Assembly (NCBI RefSeq): GCF_002916655.1
Contig: NZ_PPSM01000014.1
Coordinates: 620,001-684,000, forward strand
Length of the DNA: 64,000 bases
Reading direction: 5' to 3'
Origin: Novosphingobium sp. HII-3
GTDB lineage: Bacteria > Pseudomonadota > Alphaproteobacteria > Sphingomonadales > Sphingomonadaceae
In this document: in pieces, positions 1 through 8,204 of the stretch
Layout of the letters: the number at the start of each line of letters is the position of its first letter
Numbering within the stretch: position 1 is the stretch's first letter
Program-made: the position numbers and the translations under genes
The notes under the pieces: model-generated
Databases searched by the model: none
Told to the model about the DNA's origin: nothing
The model's input: the letters and a program-made list of their open reading frames with translations, nothing else

Positions 1-112
1 GGAAAAGGCCCTTGTCTTCCCAGTGGGCATACCACTTCGCCTCGATCCCGGCAGGGTCGAAGGTCTTGTCGAGAGCGGGTTCGGTCGGCGCGCCGGCATT
101 CTGTTCGGTCAT
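1..112 (-). CDS. valS: Valyl-tRNA synthetase, N-terminal fragment
   Basis: Partial gene that runs off the left edge. It reads leftward from an ATG at 112 and gives 37 residues, starting MTEQNAGAPTEPALDKTFDP and continuing to a KWYAHWEDKGLF segment. The pattern of a short acidic leader, then TFDPxxIExKWYxxWE, is the usual start of bacterial ValRS, the class I enzyme that charges tRNA-Val. Only the extreme N-terminus is present, so no catalytic motif can be checked. It diverges from the lipid-transport operon across about 150 bases. Confidence 0.85.
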   Translation of the reverse strand, partial: MTEQNAGAPTEPALDKTFDPAGIEAKWYAHWEDKGLF

Positions 113-262
113 GGCGCCGCGCCATGCCAGCGGGCGGGTTCGCGCGCAAGAAGCCATTGCCTCGCTTTTGCCGCAAGCGCGTGCGATCCAGCGATCCGGG
201 CCTTTCGTCGCCCGAGCGGAACATCTTGCCGGTACGTGCTTTTTGCACCATTGCGAGAAAAC

Positions 263-1378
263 ATGCGGGAATGGGCTGAATTCACCCTGTCGGAAAACGA
301 CCAAGGAAGCGATCACGTGCTGGCGCTCAAGGGACCGCTGCGCGTGCATTCGCTCGGGAACCTTGACGCAAAGCTGGCCGGGCTCGATGGCGACTACACC
401 CGGATCGACATGTCCGGCGTCACGGACATCGACACGACCGGCGCCTGGCTGGTGGCCCGCCATGCCCGTGAACGGGGGCTGGAGATCACCGGCGAAAGCG
501 AACAGGCCCGCCGCCTCATCGCAGCCATCGGCGATCTTTCCGAACATGAGGCGGAGCCCGAACGGCGTCCTTCGCTGCTGATCCGCACGGTCGGTGAACT
601 GGGCGATCTGGTCGCCAGCTGGGGCGTCGGCCTTCGCAAGATGCTCGGGTTCCTTGGCGAACTCATCCTCGCGTTCGGCGTGATGATCCGGCACCCGTCG
701 CGGTTGCGGGGGACGGCGCTGATGTTCCACATGCAGTATGTGGGCATCAACTCGCTCTGGATCATCGGCCTGATGAGCTTTCTCATCGGCATCGTCATCG
801 CGCAGCAGGGTGCGGTGCAGCTCGCCCAGTTCGGGGCGGAGATCTACACGATCAACCTGACCGGCCGCCTCTCCATGCGAGAGCTGGGCATTCTCATGAC
901 CTCGATCATGGTGGCGGGCCGGTCCGGCTCGGCCTTCGCCGCGCAGATCGGCACCATGAAACTGACCGAGGAGGTGGACGCCATGCGCACCATCGGCGTG
1001 TCTCCCATGGAAACGCTGGTCGTGCCCCGCGTTCTGGCCTCTATGCTGATGATGCCGCTCCTGGGCTTCTATTCCTCGGTGCTGGCGATCATCGGTGGCG
1101 CCACCATCGCCGGGTTTGCGCTTGACATACCGTTCTGGACTTTCCTCCAGCGCACGCAGGAAGTCGTGCCGATGACTGACCTGTGGATCGGGCTCATCAA
1201 AGCCCCCGTGTTCGCGCTGATCGTGGCGCTCGCGGGGTGCTACCAGGGCATGCAGGTGACCGCCAACGCGGAGGAGGTCGGCGCGCGTACCACGCAGGCC
1301 GTGGTCACCGCGATCTTCACCGTCATCGTCCTGGACGCCTTCTTCGCGATCTTCTTCACGAAGATCGGCTGGAAGTGA
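263..1378 (+). CDS. mlaE: MlaE-family ABC permease with N-terminal STAS domain
   Basis: Inner-membrane permease of an Mla-type ABC system that moves phospholipid between the inner and outer membranes. The 371-residue protein has a soluble STAS-like region (about 1-100, with IDMSGVTDIDTTGAW) and then the MlaE permease region of five or six membrane segments. The family signature GRSGSAFAAQIGTM starts near residue 219 and is followed by EEVDAMRTIG. I chose the ATG at 263 because translation further upstream would overlap valS and is low-complexity. E. coli MlaE has no STAS part and uses a separate MlaB protein, so this looks like a fused MlaB-MlaE. It is the first gene of a four-gene operon; the next starts 10 bases downstream. 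Confidence 0.92.
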   Translation: MREWAEFTLSENDQGSDHVLALKGPLRVHSLGNLDAKLAGLDGDYTRIDMSGVTDIDTTGAWLVARHARERGLEITGESEQARRLIAAIGDLSEHEAEPERRPSLLIRTVGELGDLVASWGVGLRKMLGFLGELILAFGVMIRHPSRLRGTALMFHMQYVGINSLWIIGLMSFLIGIVIAQQGAVQLAQFGAEIYTINLTGRLSMRELGILMTSIMVAGRSGSAFAAQIGTMKLTEEVDAMRTIGVSPMETLVVPRVLASMLMMPLLGFYSSVLAIIGGATIAGFALDIPFWTFLQRTQEVVPMTDLWIGLIKAPVFALIVALAGCYQGMQVTANAEEVGARTTQAVVTAIFTVIVLDAFFAIFFTKIGWK

Positions 1379-1388
1379 TGGGTCTCGC

Positions 1389-2318
1389 ATGACGATGAAC
1401 GACACGTCGACCACACCTGCCACGGACCCGCAGACCCGCAGCGACGCGGAGGATTACCCCATCGTCGTGAAGGGTCTGCACAACGCCTTCGGAGAATACG
1501 TCATCCACGACGGCCTCGACCTCAAGGTGCGCCGGGGCGAGATCATCGGCGTGGTCGGAGGATCGGGCACGGGCAAGTCCGTCCTGATGCGCTCGATCAT
1601 CGGGCTGCAGCAGCCGACGGGAGGGGATATCACCGTCCTCGGCCACCGCATGGGCGATGCGACCGAAGAGGATTCGGTCGATCTGCGCTCCCGCTGGGGC
1701 GTTCTGTTCCAGGGCGGTGCCCTGTTCTCCACGCTCACCGTCGGAGAGAACGTCGAAGTTCCGCTCAAGCAGTTCTTCCCCGAGATATCGGACGAACTCC
1801 GGGCGGAGATCGCGCGCTTCAAGGTGCGCCTCTCGGGTCTGCCGGAGGACGCGGCGTTCAAGTACCCGAGCGAGCTTTCGGGCGGCATGAAGAAACGCGC
1901 CGGCCTGGCGCGCGCGCTGGCGCTCGATCCGGAGCTGCTGTTCCTCGACGAACCTACCGCCGGGCTTGACCCTATCGGCGCAGCCGCCTTCGACACGCTG
2001 ACGCGCGAACTGAAGGAGACGCTGGGCCTCACGGTCTTTCTCATCACGCATGACCTCGACACGCTCTACGCCATCTGTGACCGTGTGGCGGTGCTGGCGG
2101 ACAGGAAAGTCATCGCGGTCGGCACCATCCCGGAGCTGCTTGCGCTCGATCACCCGTGGATTCAGGAATACTTCAACGGCCCACGCGGCCGTGCGGCGCT
2201 TGCCGCGAAGGACGACCCGGCGGTGACGCCGGAACACGACACGGCGCAAGCCGTTGATTCATCTTCCGCTCCGCCGCCTGCAGGCCGGAGCATGGACAGC
2301 GACAGGACGGGGGCATAG
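1389..2318 (+). CDS. mlaF: MlaF-like ABC transporter ATP-binding protein
   Basis: Cytoplasmic ATPase of the Mla-type lipid transporter; it pairs with the preceding permease. The 309 residues contain Walker A GGSGTGKS (about 57-64), a Q-loop region (LFQGGALFSTLTVGENV), signature LSGGMKKRAGLARAL (from about 163), Walker B LLFLDEPTAGLDP (from about 184) and the switch histidine in FLITHDLDT. The LSGGMKKR form of the signature is typical of the Mla/Ttg2A group. The last 40 or so residues form a polar tail beyond the usual family end. It lies 10 bases after mlaE and 9 before mlaD. Confidence 0.93.
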   Translation: MTMNDTSTTPATDPQTRSDAEDYPIVVKGLHNAFGEYVIHDGLDLKVRRGEIIGVVGGSGTGKSVLMRSIIGLQQPTGGDITVLGHRMGDATEEDSVDLRSRWGVLFQGGALFSTLTVGENVEVPLKQFFPEISDELRAEIARFKVRLSGLPEDAAFKYPSELSGGMKKRAGLARALALDPELLFLDEPTAGLDPIGAAAFDTLTRELKETLGLTVFLITHDLDTLYAICDRVAVLADRKVIAVGTIPELLALDHPWIQEYFNGPRGRAALAAKDDPAVTPEHDTAQAVDSSSAPPPAGRSMDSDRTGA

Positions 2319-2327
2319 GTCACGGCG

Positions 2328-3266
2328 ATGGAAACACGGGCCAATCACGTCTGGGTCGGAGCCGTCACGCTGATACTGCTGGCGCTCCTCGCGGCTTTCG
2401 TCATGTGGATTGCGCGGCTGGGTGAGGGTGCCCAGAACGAGTACGACATCTTCTTCAAGCAGTCGGTCGATGGCCTGGCAAGGGGTTCGGAAGTCGGCTA
2501 CGCGGGCGTTCCTTCCGGGCAGGTCACGCAGATCGAGTTGTGGCCACAGGATCCCAGCTTCGTGCGGGTGCGCGTCAAGGTCGACGAGAAGGTGCCGATC
2601 ACCGTAGGCACGACGGCGACGATCCAGGCAAGCTTTACCGGTGTCTCCGACATCCAGCTGGAGGGCGCCGTGAAAGGCGCGCCGCTGCTTACCGAGCCAG
2701 GGCCGGAGGGCGTGCCTGTCATTCCGACAAAGCGTGGCGGTTTCGGCGAGATCCTCTCGAACGCGCCGTTGCTGCTGGAGCGGCTGGCCACTCTGACCGA
2801 AAACCTCAACCAGCTGCTCAGTGCGGAAAATCGCAAGTCGATCACCGGAATCCTGGCCAACACCAACAAGATGACCAGGGATATTTCGGACGCGACGCCG
2901 CAACTGCGCGCCACAATGACCGAGCTTCAGGGCAGCCTTCGCCAGGCGACGCAGACGCTCGCCGCGTTCGAGGGCGTGGCGCACAAGGCCGATGACCTGC
3001 TCGGGGATGAAGGCAGCTCGCTTGCCGACCAGCTGCGACGGACGCTGGCGTCCGCGCAGAAGTCGATGGAGCAGTTCGACCGTACGCTGCAGAGCGCACA
3101 ACCCGGCCTTAGCCAGGTGACGGAACAGACGCTGCCCGCGGCCGAAAGCGCCATCCGCGACCTGCGCGCCACGAGCAAGGCTCTGCGCAGCCTGACCGAA
3201 CGTATCGACGAACAGGGCGCGGGTGCCCTGCTCAAGGGGCAGAAGCTGCCCGACTACGAGCCATGA
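2328..3266 (+). CDS. mlaD: MlaD/MCE-domain lipid-binding protein
   Basis: Periplasmic, inner-membrane-anchored MCE protein that forms the substrate channel of Mla-type transporters. The 312 residues begin with one membrane segment (about 9-28), then an MCE domain (about 35-115, with VDGLARGSEVGYAGVPSGQV and FTGVSDIQLEG), then a long, mostly helical C-terminal half (about 140-300) with heptad-like stretches that probably form a coiled coil. That C-terminal half is much longer than in E. coli MlaD and resembles the longer MlaD forms of alphaproteobacteria. Its stop overlaps the earliest possible start of the next gene. Confidence 0.9.
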   Translation: METRANHVWVGAVTLILLALLAAFVMWIARLGEGAQNEYDIFFKQSVDGLARGSEVGYAGVPSGQVTQIELWPQDPSFVRVRVKVDEKVPITVGTTATIQASFTGVSDIQLEGAVKGAPLLTEPGPEGVPVIPTKRGGFGEILSNAPLLLERLATLTENLNQLLSAENRKSITGILANTNKMTRDISDATPQLRATMTELQGSLRQATQTLAAFEGVAHKADDLLGDEGSSLADQLRRTLASAQKSMEQFDRTLQSAQPGLSQVTEQTLPAAESAIRDLRATSKALRSLTERIDEQGAGALLKGQKLPDYEP

Positions 3267-3277
3267 GGGGTATCGCA

Positions 3278-3883
3278 ATGAACCGTGTCGGCCATGGCCT
3301 GCTTGCTGCGGCCACAGCACTGGCGCTAACCACCGGTCTTGCCGGCTGCGTCAGCCTCGGAACCAAGCCGCCGGACGAGCTGCTCAAGCTCACGGCCGAG
3401 GAAAGCGCACCCGCCGGCAGCACAGCCACCGCGCAGCTGAGCGAGGCGATCGTGGTCCTTGATCCCGAAGCGGATCGCGGGCTCGACGTTCTTCGCGTGC
3501 CTGTGACCGTCGATGCCTCAAGGGTCGCCTACCTCAAGGACGCGCTTTGGGTGGAGAAGCCGACGCGCCAGTTCCGGGCGCTGCTCGCCGAGACGCTGCG
3601 CGCGCGGACGGGCCAGCTCGTGGTAGAAGGCGGTGACTTCGAGGTCACGGGCAGGACGCTCATCGGTGGGCGCCTGCTGCAGATGGGCTACGACGCCCAG
3701 CGCAGCGCCGTCGTGGTGCGCTTTGACGCGGTGCGTTCGGAACGCGGCACCGGGCCGCTTCAGACGCGCCGCTTCGAGTCCGTGGTCAACGGTGTCGAGG
3801 CCAAGGCGAAGCCAGTCGGGGCCGCGCTCAATCGCGCCACCAACGACGTGGCGCGACAGGTGGCGGACTGGATCAAGGGTTAG
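3278..3883 (+). CDS. ABC-type transport auxiliary lipoprotein
   Basis: Predicted lipoprotein of about 201 residues that closes the Mla-type operon. It has a signal peptide with lipobox LAGC, so it should be lipidated and probably sits in the outer membrane. The remainder resembles the ABC-type transport auxiliary lipoprotein (PqiC-like) family, including the strand-forming VDASRVAYLKDALWVEKPTRQF region and the ending NDVARQVADWI. This gene occupies the place that mlaC or mlaA would take elsewhere, so it is likely the outer-membrane partner. I prefer the ATG at 3278 because GAGGGG lies 7 bases upstream; an ATG at 3263 overlapping the mlaD stop would add five residues. Confidence 0.82.
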   Translation: MNRVGHGLLAAATALALTTGLAGCVSLGTKPPDELLKLTAEESAPAGSTATAQLSEAIVVLDPEADRGLDVLRVPVTVDASRVAYLKDALWVEKPTRQFRALLAETLRARTGQLVVEGGDFEVTGRTLIGGRLLQMGYDAQRSAVVVRFDAVRSERGTGPLQTRRFESVVNGVEAKAKPVGAALNRATNDVARQVADWIKG

Positions 3884-3923
3884 GACGGCAGCGGCCGATC
3901 GCAAGGCCGATACTTGGGCTGAG

Positions 3924-3946
3924 CTGCCCAAAATACTTTGGGCGGC
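3924..3946 (+). terminator. Hairpin after the Mla operon
   Basis: Seven-base perfect stem GCCCAAA/TTTGGGC with a four-base loop, about 40 bases after the lipoprotein gene. There is no T-run, so it may be only a weak terminator or an mRNA-stabilising hairpin. The rest of the 3884-4159 gap holds the leader of the next gene, including TGTCC-N10-GGACA at 4041-4060. Confidence 0.3.
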
Positions 3947-4159
3947 TCCATCCCCGATAGGACGGGAACGGGAAAGCGGCGCAAGATCGGCGCTGGCGGG
4001 GCCGGGCCTCCAAGCGCGCAGTGACTAATGTATCACACTGTGTCCTGTTTGTTTCGGACAGGCATCTTATTGGTTTCTCCTCATAATCTCCAAAGCTACA
4101 GGGCGCCTCCCTGCTGCCGTCCAAGGAAGCTGGGAGATAAAACTTTGGAGGAGCATTTC

Positions 4160-4708
4160 ATGAGGACATTTGCAGCACTCGGTCTCGTCGCCGGGCTTTT
4201 CGCCGTTCCGGCCCTTGCACAGGCACAGGCCTTCGTGCAGGCGGAAACCGGCCTCGATTCCCTTTCGGCGGCTGGCGATTCCGAGGAAGGCGTATACTAC
4301 GGCGTGAGCGCCGGCTACGATATGCCGCTTTCAGGCGGGATGTTCGTGGGCATTCAGGGCACCGTCGCCGACAGCAGCACCAAAAGCTGCGCCGCCGCGG
4401 GAGCGGAGCGTCTCTGCTTGCGCACTGGCCGTGACCTCGCTGCCGTCGTTCGCCTCGGTACGCAGATGGGCGACCGCAGCCAGCTCTACGTGCTCGGCGG
4501 TTACACCAATGCCCGCCTGCGCCTGACCTACACGGACGGCGTCAACAGCGCCGATGTGGGCGAGAACGCCGACGGGTTCCGTCTTGGCGCGGGTGCGCAG
4601 TACGACCTCAGCGGCAACCTCTTCGCCAGGGTCGAGTACCGCTACTCGAACTACGAGGCCGACTTCAGCCGGCACAACGCCGTCGTGGCGCTGGGCGCGA
4701 AGTTCTGA
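4160..4708 (+). CDS. Small outer-membrane beta-barrel protein
   Basis: Secreted protein of 182 residues with a clear signal peptide (MRTFAALGLVAGLFAVPALA, cut near AQA), followed by alternating hydrophobic/polar strands with aromatic ends and a terminal strand closing in phenylalanine (VVALGAKF). This matches the OmpA-like/Omp25-type eight-stranded porin family of alphaproteobacteria (outer membrane beta-barrel domain). Function beyond membrane structure cannot be read. The ATG at 4160 follows GGAGGAG; an earlier in-frame ATG at 4028 would put 44 unrelated residues before the signal peptide. The gene is monocistronic, ended by a strong hairpin. Confidence 0.85.
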   Translation: MRTFAALGLVAGLFAVPALAQAQAFVQAETGLDSLSAAGDSEEGVYYGVSAGYDMPLSGGMFVGIQGTVADSSTKSCAAAGAERLCLRTGRDLAAVVRLGTQMGDRSQLYVLGGYTNARLRLTYTDGVNSADVGENADGFRLGAGAQYDLSGNLFARVEYRYSNYEADFSRHNAVVALGAKF

Positions 4709-4720
4709 TGCAGGCGTAAG

Positions 4721-4745
4721 GGCGGGTCCGTTCTTCGGACCCGCC
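4721..4745. terminator. Bidirectional intrinsic terminator
   Basis: Perfect ten-base stem GGCGGGTCCG/CGGACCCGCC with a TTCTT loop, placed between the convergent barrel-protein gene and the ATP12-like gene. Confidence 0.75.
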
Positions 4746-4750
4746 TCCTG

Positions 4751-5446
4751 CTATCCGCGCGAGAGCTGCGCCAGCCGCATGGCCAGCTTGAACGCGTCGA
4801 AGCGGGCCGTGCGGCGCTCGGCCGCTTCCCAGTCCTCACCCCAGAGTTCGACCTGCCAGTCGGCCTCGAGCTCGGCCGCCTCCCACAAGGTATCCGCATC
4901 GGCGCTTGGCCGGATCGCCTCGACCGCGATCACCAGCGAAGCGGCAAGGCTGGCCAGCATCTTGAGCGCCGCCAGTTCGAACGCGCTGCACTGTTCAAGC
5001 TCGGTACGAAGGCGGGCAAGGGTTTCGGGCGGCTGCGGTTTGTGCATGATGCCCGAGATGCGCGAGAAGCTGACGCCCAGCCGCGTTTCCGCCGCCGCAA
5101 GAAGCGGCTCCCACACCTCCAGCTGCCGCTTGTACAGCGCCTCATCCGGATCGCCGCGATAGCAAAGCGTATCCGTCTCTGCGTAAGGCAGCAGTTCTGC
5201 GATCACCGCATCCGGCGCAGGTGCGACGGCATCGATCGTGAAGTCCACCAAGTCGCGGTAAGGGAAGGAGGCCGGGTCGATCTCCTCGCGCTGCGCCTGC
5301 CATTCGGCGGCGAGAGCTTCGGCGAGGGCCTGGCTGGGCACGATCTGCGGTCTCCCGCCGGCGGTGCGGATCGGCCGCCCGTCGAGGGTTGCGCGCCACC
5401 CGCCGTCACAGCGTTCGGCGGCGGCCTGCTTGTAGAAACGCTTCAT
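4751..5446 (-). CDS. ATP12-family F1-ATPase assembly chaperone
   Basis: Cytoplasmic protein of 231 residues of the ATP12 family, which in mitochondria binds the F1 alpha subunit during ATP synthase assembly and is conserved in alphaproteobacteria. Visible features are MKRFYKQAA, LDGRPIRTAGG, an ALAEALAAEWQAQ block, the FPYRDLVDFTIDAV region and the C-terminal WEAAELEADWQVELWGEDWEA stretch. The start is the ATG at 5446, which overlaps the end of the preceding small membrane protein by 4 bases. It is the last gene of a minus-strand chain with RluC-type, HAD and membrane proteins. The bacterial role is inferred from family membership. Confidence 0.9.
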   Translation of the reverse strand: MKRFYKQAAAERCDGGWRATLDGRPIRTAGGRPQIVPSQALAEALAAEWQAQREEIDPASFPYRDLVDFTIDAVAPAPDAVIAELLPYAETDTLCYRGDPDEALYKRQLEVWEPLLAAAETRLGVSFSRISGIMHKPQPPETLARLRTELEQCSAFELAALKMLASLAASLVIAVEAIRPSADADTLWEAAELEADWQVELWGEDWEAAERRTARFDAFKLAMRLAQLSRG

Positions 5447-5658
5447 TTCGGAGTGCGCCACTTTCTGACGAGAACAGCGGGAATGACGAAGGCGTCCACC
5501 AGCCCGTTGGCGACGAGCAGATAAGCCACCCAGTCGGGTGCGTCGGGAAGAATGCGGCCATTCGCCACAAGAATGCCGAGCACGACGAAGCCAACGCCGG
5601 CAAGGCGCACGAGGTTGATGATCGCGAACCGTGCGGCTGCGGGATCCCGTTCGCTCAT
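5443..5658 (-). CDS. Small two-helix membrane protein
   Basis: 71-residue protein with two hydrophobic segments (about 12-31 and 43-61) separated by a short polar turn (RILPDAPDW), ending in a basic RKWRTPK tail. It overlaps both neighbours by 4 bases, so it is translationally coupled between the HAD phosphatase and the ATP12-like chaperone. The sequence resembles small uncharacterised sphingomonad proteins. No function can be assigned. Confidence 0.75.
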   Translation of the reverse strand: MSERDPAAARFAIINLVRLAGVGFVVLGILVANGRILPDAPDWVAYLLVANGLVDAFVIPAVLVRKWRTPK

Positions 5659-6305
5659 CGCAGCAGGTGCTCCAGCAGTTGCGCCGGGCTTTCGACCACG
5701 ACCTCCGCTCCTGCGGCGATAAGCTCGCGCGGGTGGTGGTAACCCCAGTCCACCCCGATGCCCCGGACATGGGCGCTTGCGGCCATCTGCATGTCGTAGG
5801 CGGTGTCACCGATCATCACGGCCTGCGTCGCATCGGCGCCCGCTTCGAAGAGGGCGTGTTGCAGCATGGCCGGGTTCGGCTTGGACGGGTGGCGATCCGC
5901 CGTCTGGAGCGTCACGAACAGGTCGGTGATGCCGTTGGCCGCAAGGCAGAAGCTCAAGCCGCGGTCCGACATTCCGGTGGCCACGCCAAGCGTCCAGCCC
6001 TGCGCTTGAAGCGCGCGCAGAGTGTCCCCGACGCCGGGGAACAGAGGCTGCGCCACGCGGCCCTGTTCGCGCGCGGTGCGGAACGACTGCTTGTACACCT
6101 CGGCCATCGCCTGCTGCTGCTCCGCGTTCGAGGCGGGCAGGAGCTGGCGTATCGCCTGCGGCAGCGACAGGCCGACCGCGCGGCGGATCGCTCCGCGTGA
6201 GGGCGGGGTGAGCGCGAAAGCCTCGAACGTCAGCTCCATCGCCTCGCAGATCGGCGCCTGACCGTCGACCAGAGTACCGTCGCAGTCGAAGACCGCCAGC
6301 TTCAC
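5655..6305 (-). CDS. HAD-superfamily phosphatase (phosphoglycolate-phosphatase-like)
   Basis: Cytoplasmic HAD hydrolase of 216 residues. Motif I is FDCDGTLVD with nucleophile Asp7 and acid/base Asp9; a helical cap follows (about 18-85). Motif II is in GVATGMSDRG, motif III Lys in HPSKPNP and motif IV in MIGDTAYDMQMA. The organisation is that of the Gph/PGP group, which dephosphorylates small metabolites such as 2-phosphoglycolate, but the substrate cannot be read. It overlaps the RluC-type gene upstream and the small membrane protein downstream by 4 bases each. Confidence 0.88.
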   Translation of the reverse strand: MKLAVFDCDGTLVDGQAPICEAMELTFEAFALTPPSRGAIRRAVGLSLPQAIRQLLPASNAEQQQAMAEVYKQSFRTAREQGRVAQPLFPGVGDTLRALQAQGWTLGVATGMSDRGLSFCLAANGITDLFVTLQTADRHPSKPNPAMLQHALFEAGADATQAVMIGDTAYDMQMAASAHVRGIGVDWGYHHPRELIAAGAEVVVESPAQLLEHLLR

Positions 6306-7576
6306 CGGCTACGCCCTCGCGGGGCGCCGCCGGGCTTCGGGCCGGGGCGGGCGCCGCCGCGCGGGCCGGAGGGCCTGCCGCTGCCCGGACGCGCCGGTTT
6401 GCCGAAGGGCTTGGCGCCCGGCTTCGTCCCCGCCCGCGCGCCTGGCTTGCCGCTGGGTTTGCCGGCTGGCTTGTTCGGCCGGGTCTGGCCCGAGGGCGGA
6501 CCATCGCTGCGCTTGCGGCGCTCGCCACGGCGTTCCTTGCGGTATTCCTTGGCGTGCTGCCTTGCGGCGCGCTTCTGGTCTTCCTTGGTGAACTCGACCG
6601 GCGCCTCGATCTCGACGTCGCCCTCAGACTCCACGAAGCCGAGCGATTCGAGCGAGTTGGCGAAGTGCTCGGGCAGCGGAGCGGTGACGTCGAGCGGCGC
6701 GCCGTCCGGATGCTCGATCAGCAGGCGGCGTGCGTGGAGGTGCATTTTGCGGCTGATAGAGCCGGTAAGAAACGCCTCCTGCCCACCGTACTTGCCGTCA
6801 CCCACGATCGGATGCCCGATGGCGGCCATGTGGACGCGCAATTGGTGAGTGCGGCCGGTCAGCGGGTGCAGTTCGACCCATGCGGCACGGTTCCCGGCGC
6901 GATCGATCACGCGATAGCGGGTGCGGGCGCTCTGACCTTCCTTCTCATCGACGTGCATCTTTTCGCCGCCGGTTCCCGGCTGCTTGGCCAGCGGCAGTTC
7001 GATCATCCCGTCCTCGATGCTCGGTACGCCGACGACGAGTGCCCAGTAGATCTTCTTGGCGGAGCGGCCGGAGAAGCGCTTGGAGAAAAACGCCGCGCTG
7101 CCCGGCGTGCGGGCGATCAGCAGGACGCCCGAGGTGTCCTTGTCGAGACGATGGACAAGGCGCGGGCGCGGGCCCTTGTCGGCGAAGGCGTCGAGCAGGC
7201 CGTCGACGTGCTCCTGCATGCCCGAACCGCCCTGCGTGGCGAGGCCCGGCGGCTTGTTGAGGACGATGGCGGCGCGGTCCTGCGTCAGGACCATCGAATC
7301 GGCCAGCTCGATCTCGGCCGGGGTGAGTTCGCGGCGCGGACGCGGGGCGGTTCCGCCCGCCTTCGCCTCGCCGCCGGGCGGCACGCGCAGTACCTGGCCC
7401 GCTTCGAGGCGTGTATCGACGTCGGCGCGCTTGCCGTCGACGCGGATCTGGCCGGTGCGCGCCCAGCGGGACACCATGGCAAAGCCGACTTGGGGCAGGT
7501 GGCGCTTGAACCAGCGGTCGAGGCGCACGCCATCGTCGTCGTGGCCGACCGTGAATTGACGGACGATATCGTTCAT
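6302..7576 (-). CDS. rluC: RluA/RluC-type 23S rRNA pseudouridine synthase with long basic tail
   Basis: Converts specific rRNA uridines to pseudouridine. The 424 residues hold an S4-type RNA-binding domain (about 15-75, with VSRWARTGQIRVDGKR), a catalytic domain with HRLDKDTSG and catalytic Asp145, and the LTGRTHQLRVHM and HPIVGDGKYGG motifs of the RluA/C/D family. From about residue 335 comes a basic, Gly/Pro/Lys/Arg-rich low-complexity tail of roughly 90 residues that is absent from E. coli RluC and probably binds RNA or is disordered. It overlaps crcB upstream and the HAD gene downstream by 4 bases. RluC versus RluD specificity is not certain. Confidence 0.88.
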   Translation of the reverse strand: MNDIVRQFTVGHDDDGVRLDRWFKRHLPQVGFAMVSRWARTGQIRVDGKRADVDTRLEAGQVLRVPPGGEAKAGGTAPRPRRELTPAEIELADSMVLTQDRAAIVLNKPPGLATQGGSGMQEHVDGLLDAFADKGPRPRLVHRLDKDTSGVLLIARTPGSAAFFSKRFSGRSAKKIYWALVVGVPSIEDGMIELPLAKQPGTGGEKMHVDEKEGQSARTRYRVIDRAGNRAAWVELHPLTGRTHQLRVHMAAIGHPIVGDGKYGGQEAFLTGSISRKMHLHARRLLIEHPDGAPLDVTAPLPEHFANSLESLGFVESEGDVEIEAPVEFTKEDQKRAARQHAKEYRKERRGERRKRSDGPPSGQTRPNKPAGKPSGKPGARAGTKPGAKPFGKPARPGSGRPSGPRGGARPGPKPGGAPRGRSR

Positions 7577-7980
7577 GCCGGGCTCCGCATCATGAGTAGG
7601 CCAAGGAAGAGGCCGCCGAATCCGGCGATAAGAGAAAGGCCCGTATAGAGAGCGGCGGTGGCGATCTCGCCACGCTCGATCAAAACCGCAAAGTCGAGGC
7701 TCATGGAAGAGAAAGTCGTGAAACCGCCCAGCACGCCGATGCCGAGGAGAAGGCGCGTCCCTTCGGCATTGTTGCCGAACCGCGCGAGCCAGCCTGCAAG
7801 GAGGCCCATCAGCAGGCTGCCCGCGACATTGACGCTGAGTGTGGCATAAGGAAAAGCGCCTGCGCGCATGGGACCAAGCACCGCGGTCCAGCCGCGCCCG
7901 ACGAGAAAGCGCAGCCAGGAGCCGAACGCGCCGCCGAGGGCCACGTAAAGCGAGGCCATGAAAAAGGAAGGTTGGGGCAT
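7573..7980 (-). CDS. crcB: CrcB/Fluc fluoride channel
   Basis: Inner-membrane fluoride exporter of 135 residues with four membrane helices. Family motifs are visible: GGAFGSWLRF near the start, the NVAGSLLMG asparagine helix and GVLGGFTTFSSMS (the phenylalanine-lined ion path). Fluc channels work as antiparallel dimers. The start at 7980 is favoured by an AAGGCGAG-like site upstream; an ATG at 7959 (MASLYVALGG) fits the family length slightly better. It heads the minus-strand chain and diverges from rpsU. I found no fluoride riboswitch in the 220-base intergenic region. Confidence 0.9.
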   Translation of the reverse strand: MPQPSFFMASLYVALGGAFGSWLRFLVGRGWTAVLGPMRAGAFPYATLSVNVAGSLLMGLLAGWLARFGNNAEGTRLLLGIGVLGGFTTFSSMSLDFAVLIERGEIATAALYTGLSLIAGFGGLFLGLLMMRSPA

Positions 7981-8083
7981 GGCGCTCGCCTTAGCCGCGA
8001 ATGCGCCAATTTCCAACGGCTGCGCACACGGAACGGCGCGAAAGAGGGCTTGGGCCTTGTCTTGCCTGCCTCCTTTTGCTAAC

Positions 8084-8187
8084 GGGCCCGTCAATCAGCT
8101 GCCCCCGAGTCCGGCGGCGGCCCTTTTTTGGCTCAGGATTCGCGGCTCGCCACGCCAGACCGGATGCGTGGCGGCCCGTCTATTTTT
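8084..8187 (+). promoter_or_regulatory. rpsU leader with two terminator-like hairpins
   Basis: Between crcB and rpsU on the plus strand are two hairpins each followed by a T-run. The first (8084-8129) pairs GGGCC with GGCCC and GCTGCC with GGCGGC, then T6. The second (8148-8173) is a perfect CGCCACGC/GCGTGGCG stem with T5 at 8183-8187, only 18 bases before the rpsU start. No plus-strand gene precedes them, so they look like leader attenuators or the end of a short transcript. Confidence 0.45.
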
Positions 8188-8204
8188 GTGAGGTGTTTCG
8201 GTTT

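Noticed and set aside
8084..8187. Fluoride riboswitch upstream of crcB
   Set aside because: The hairpins are on the rpsU strand with T-runs toward rpsU, and no conserved crcB-motif elements were found on the crcB strand.
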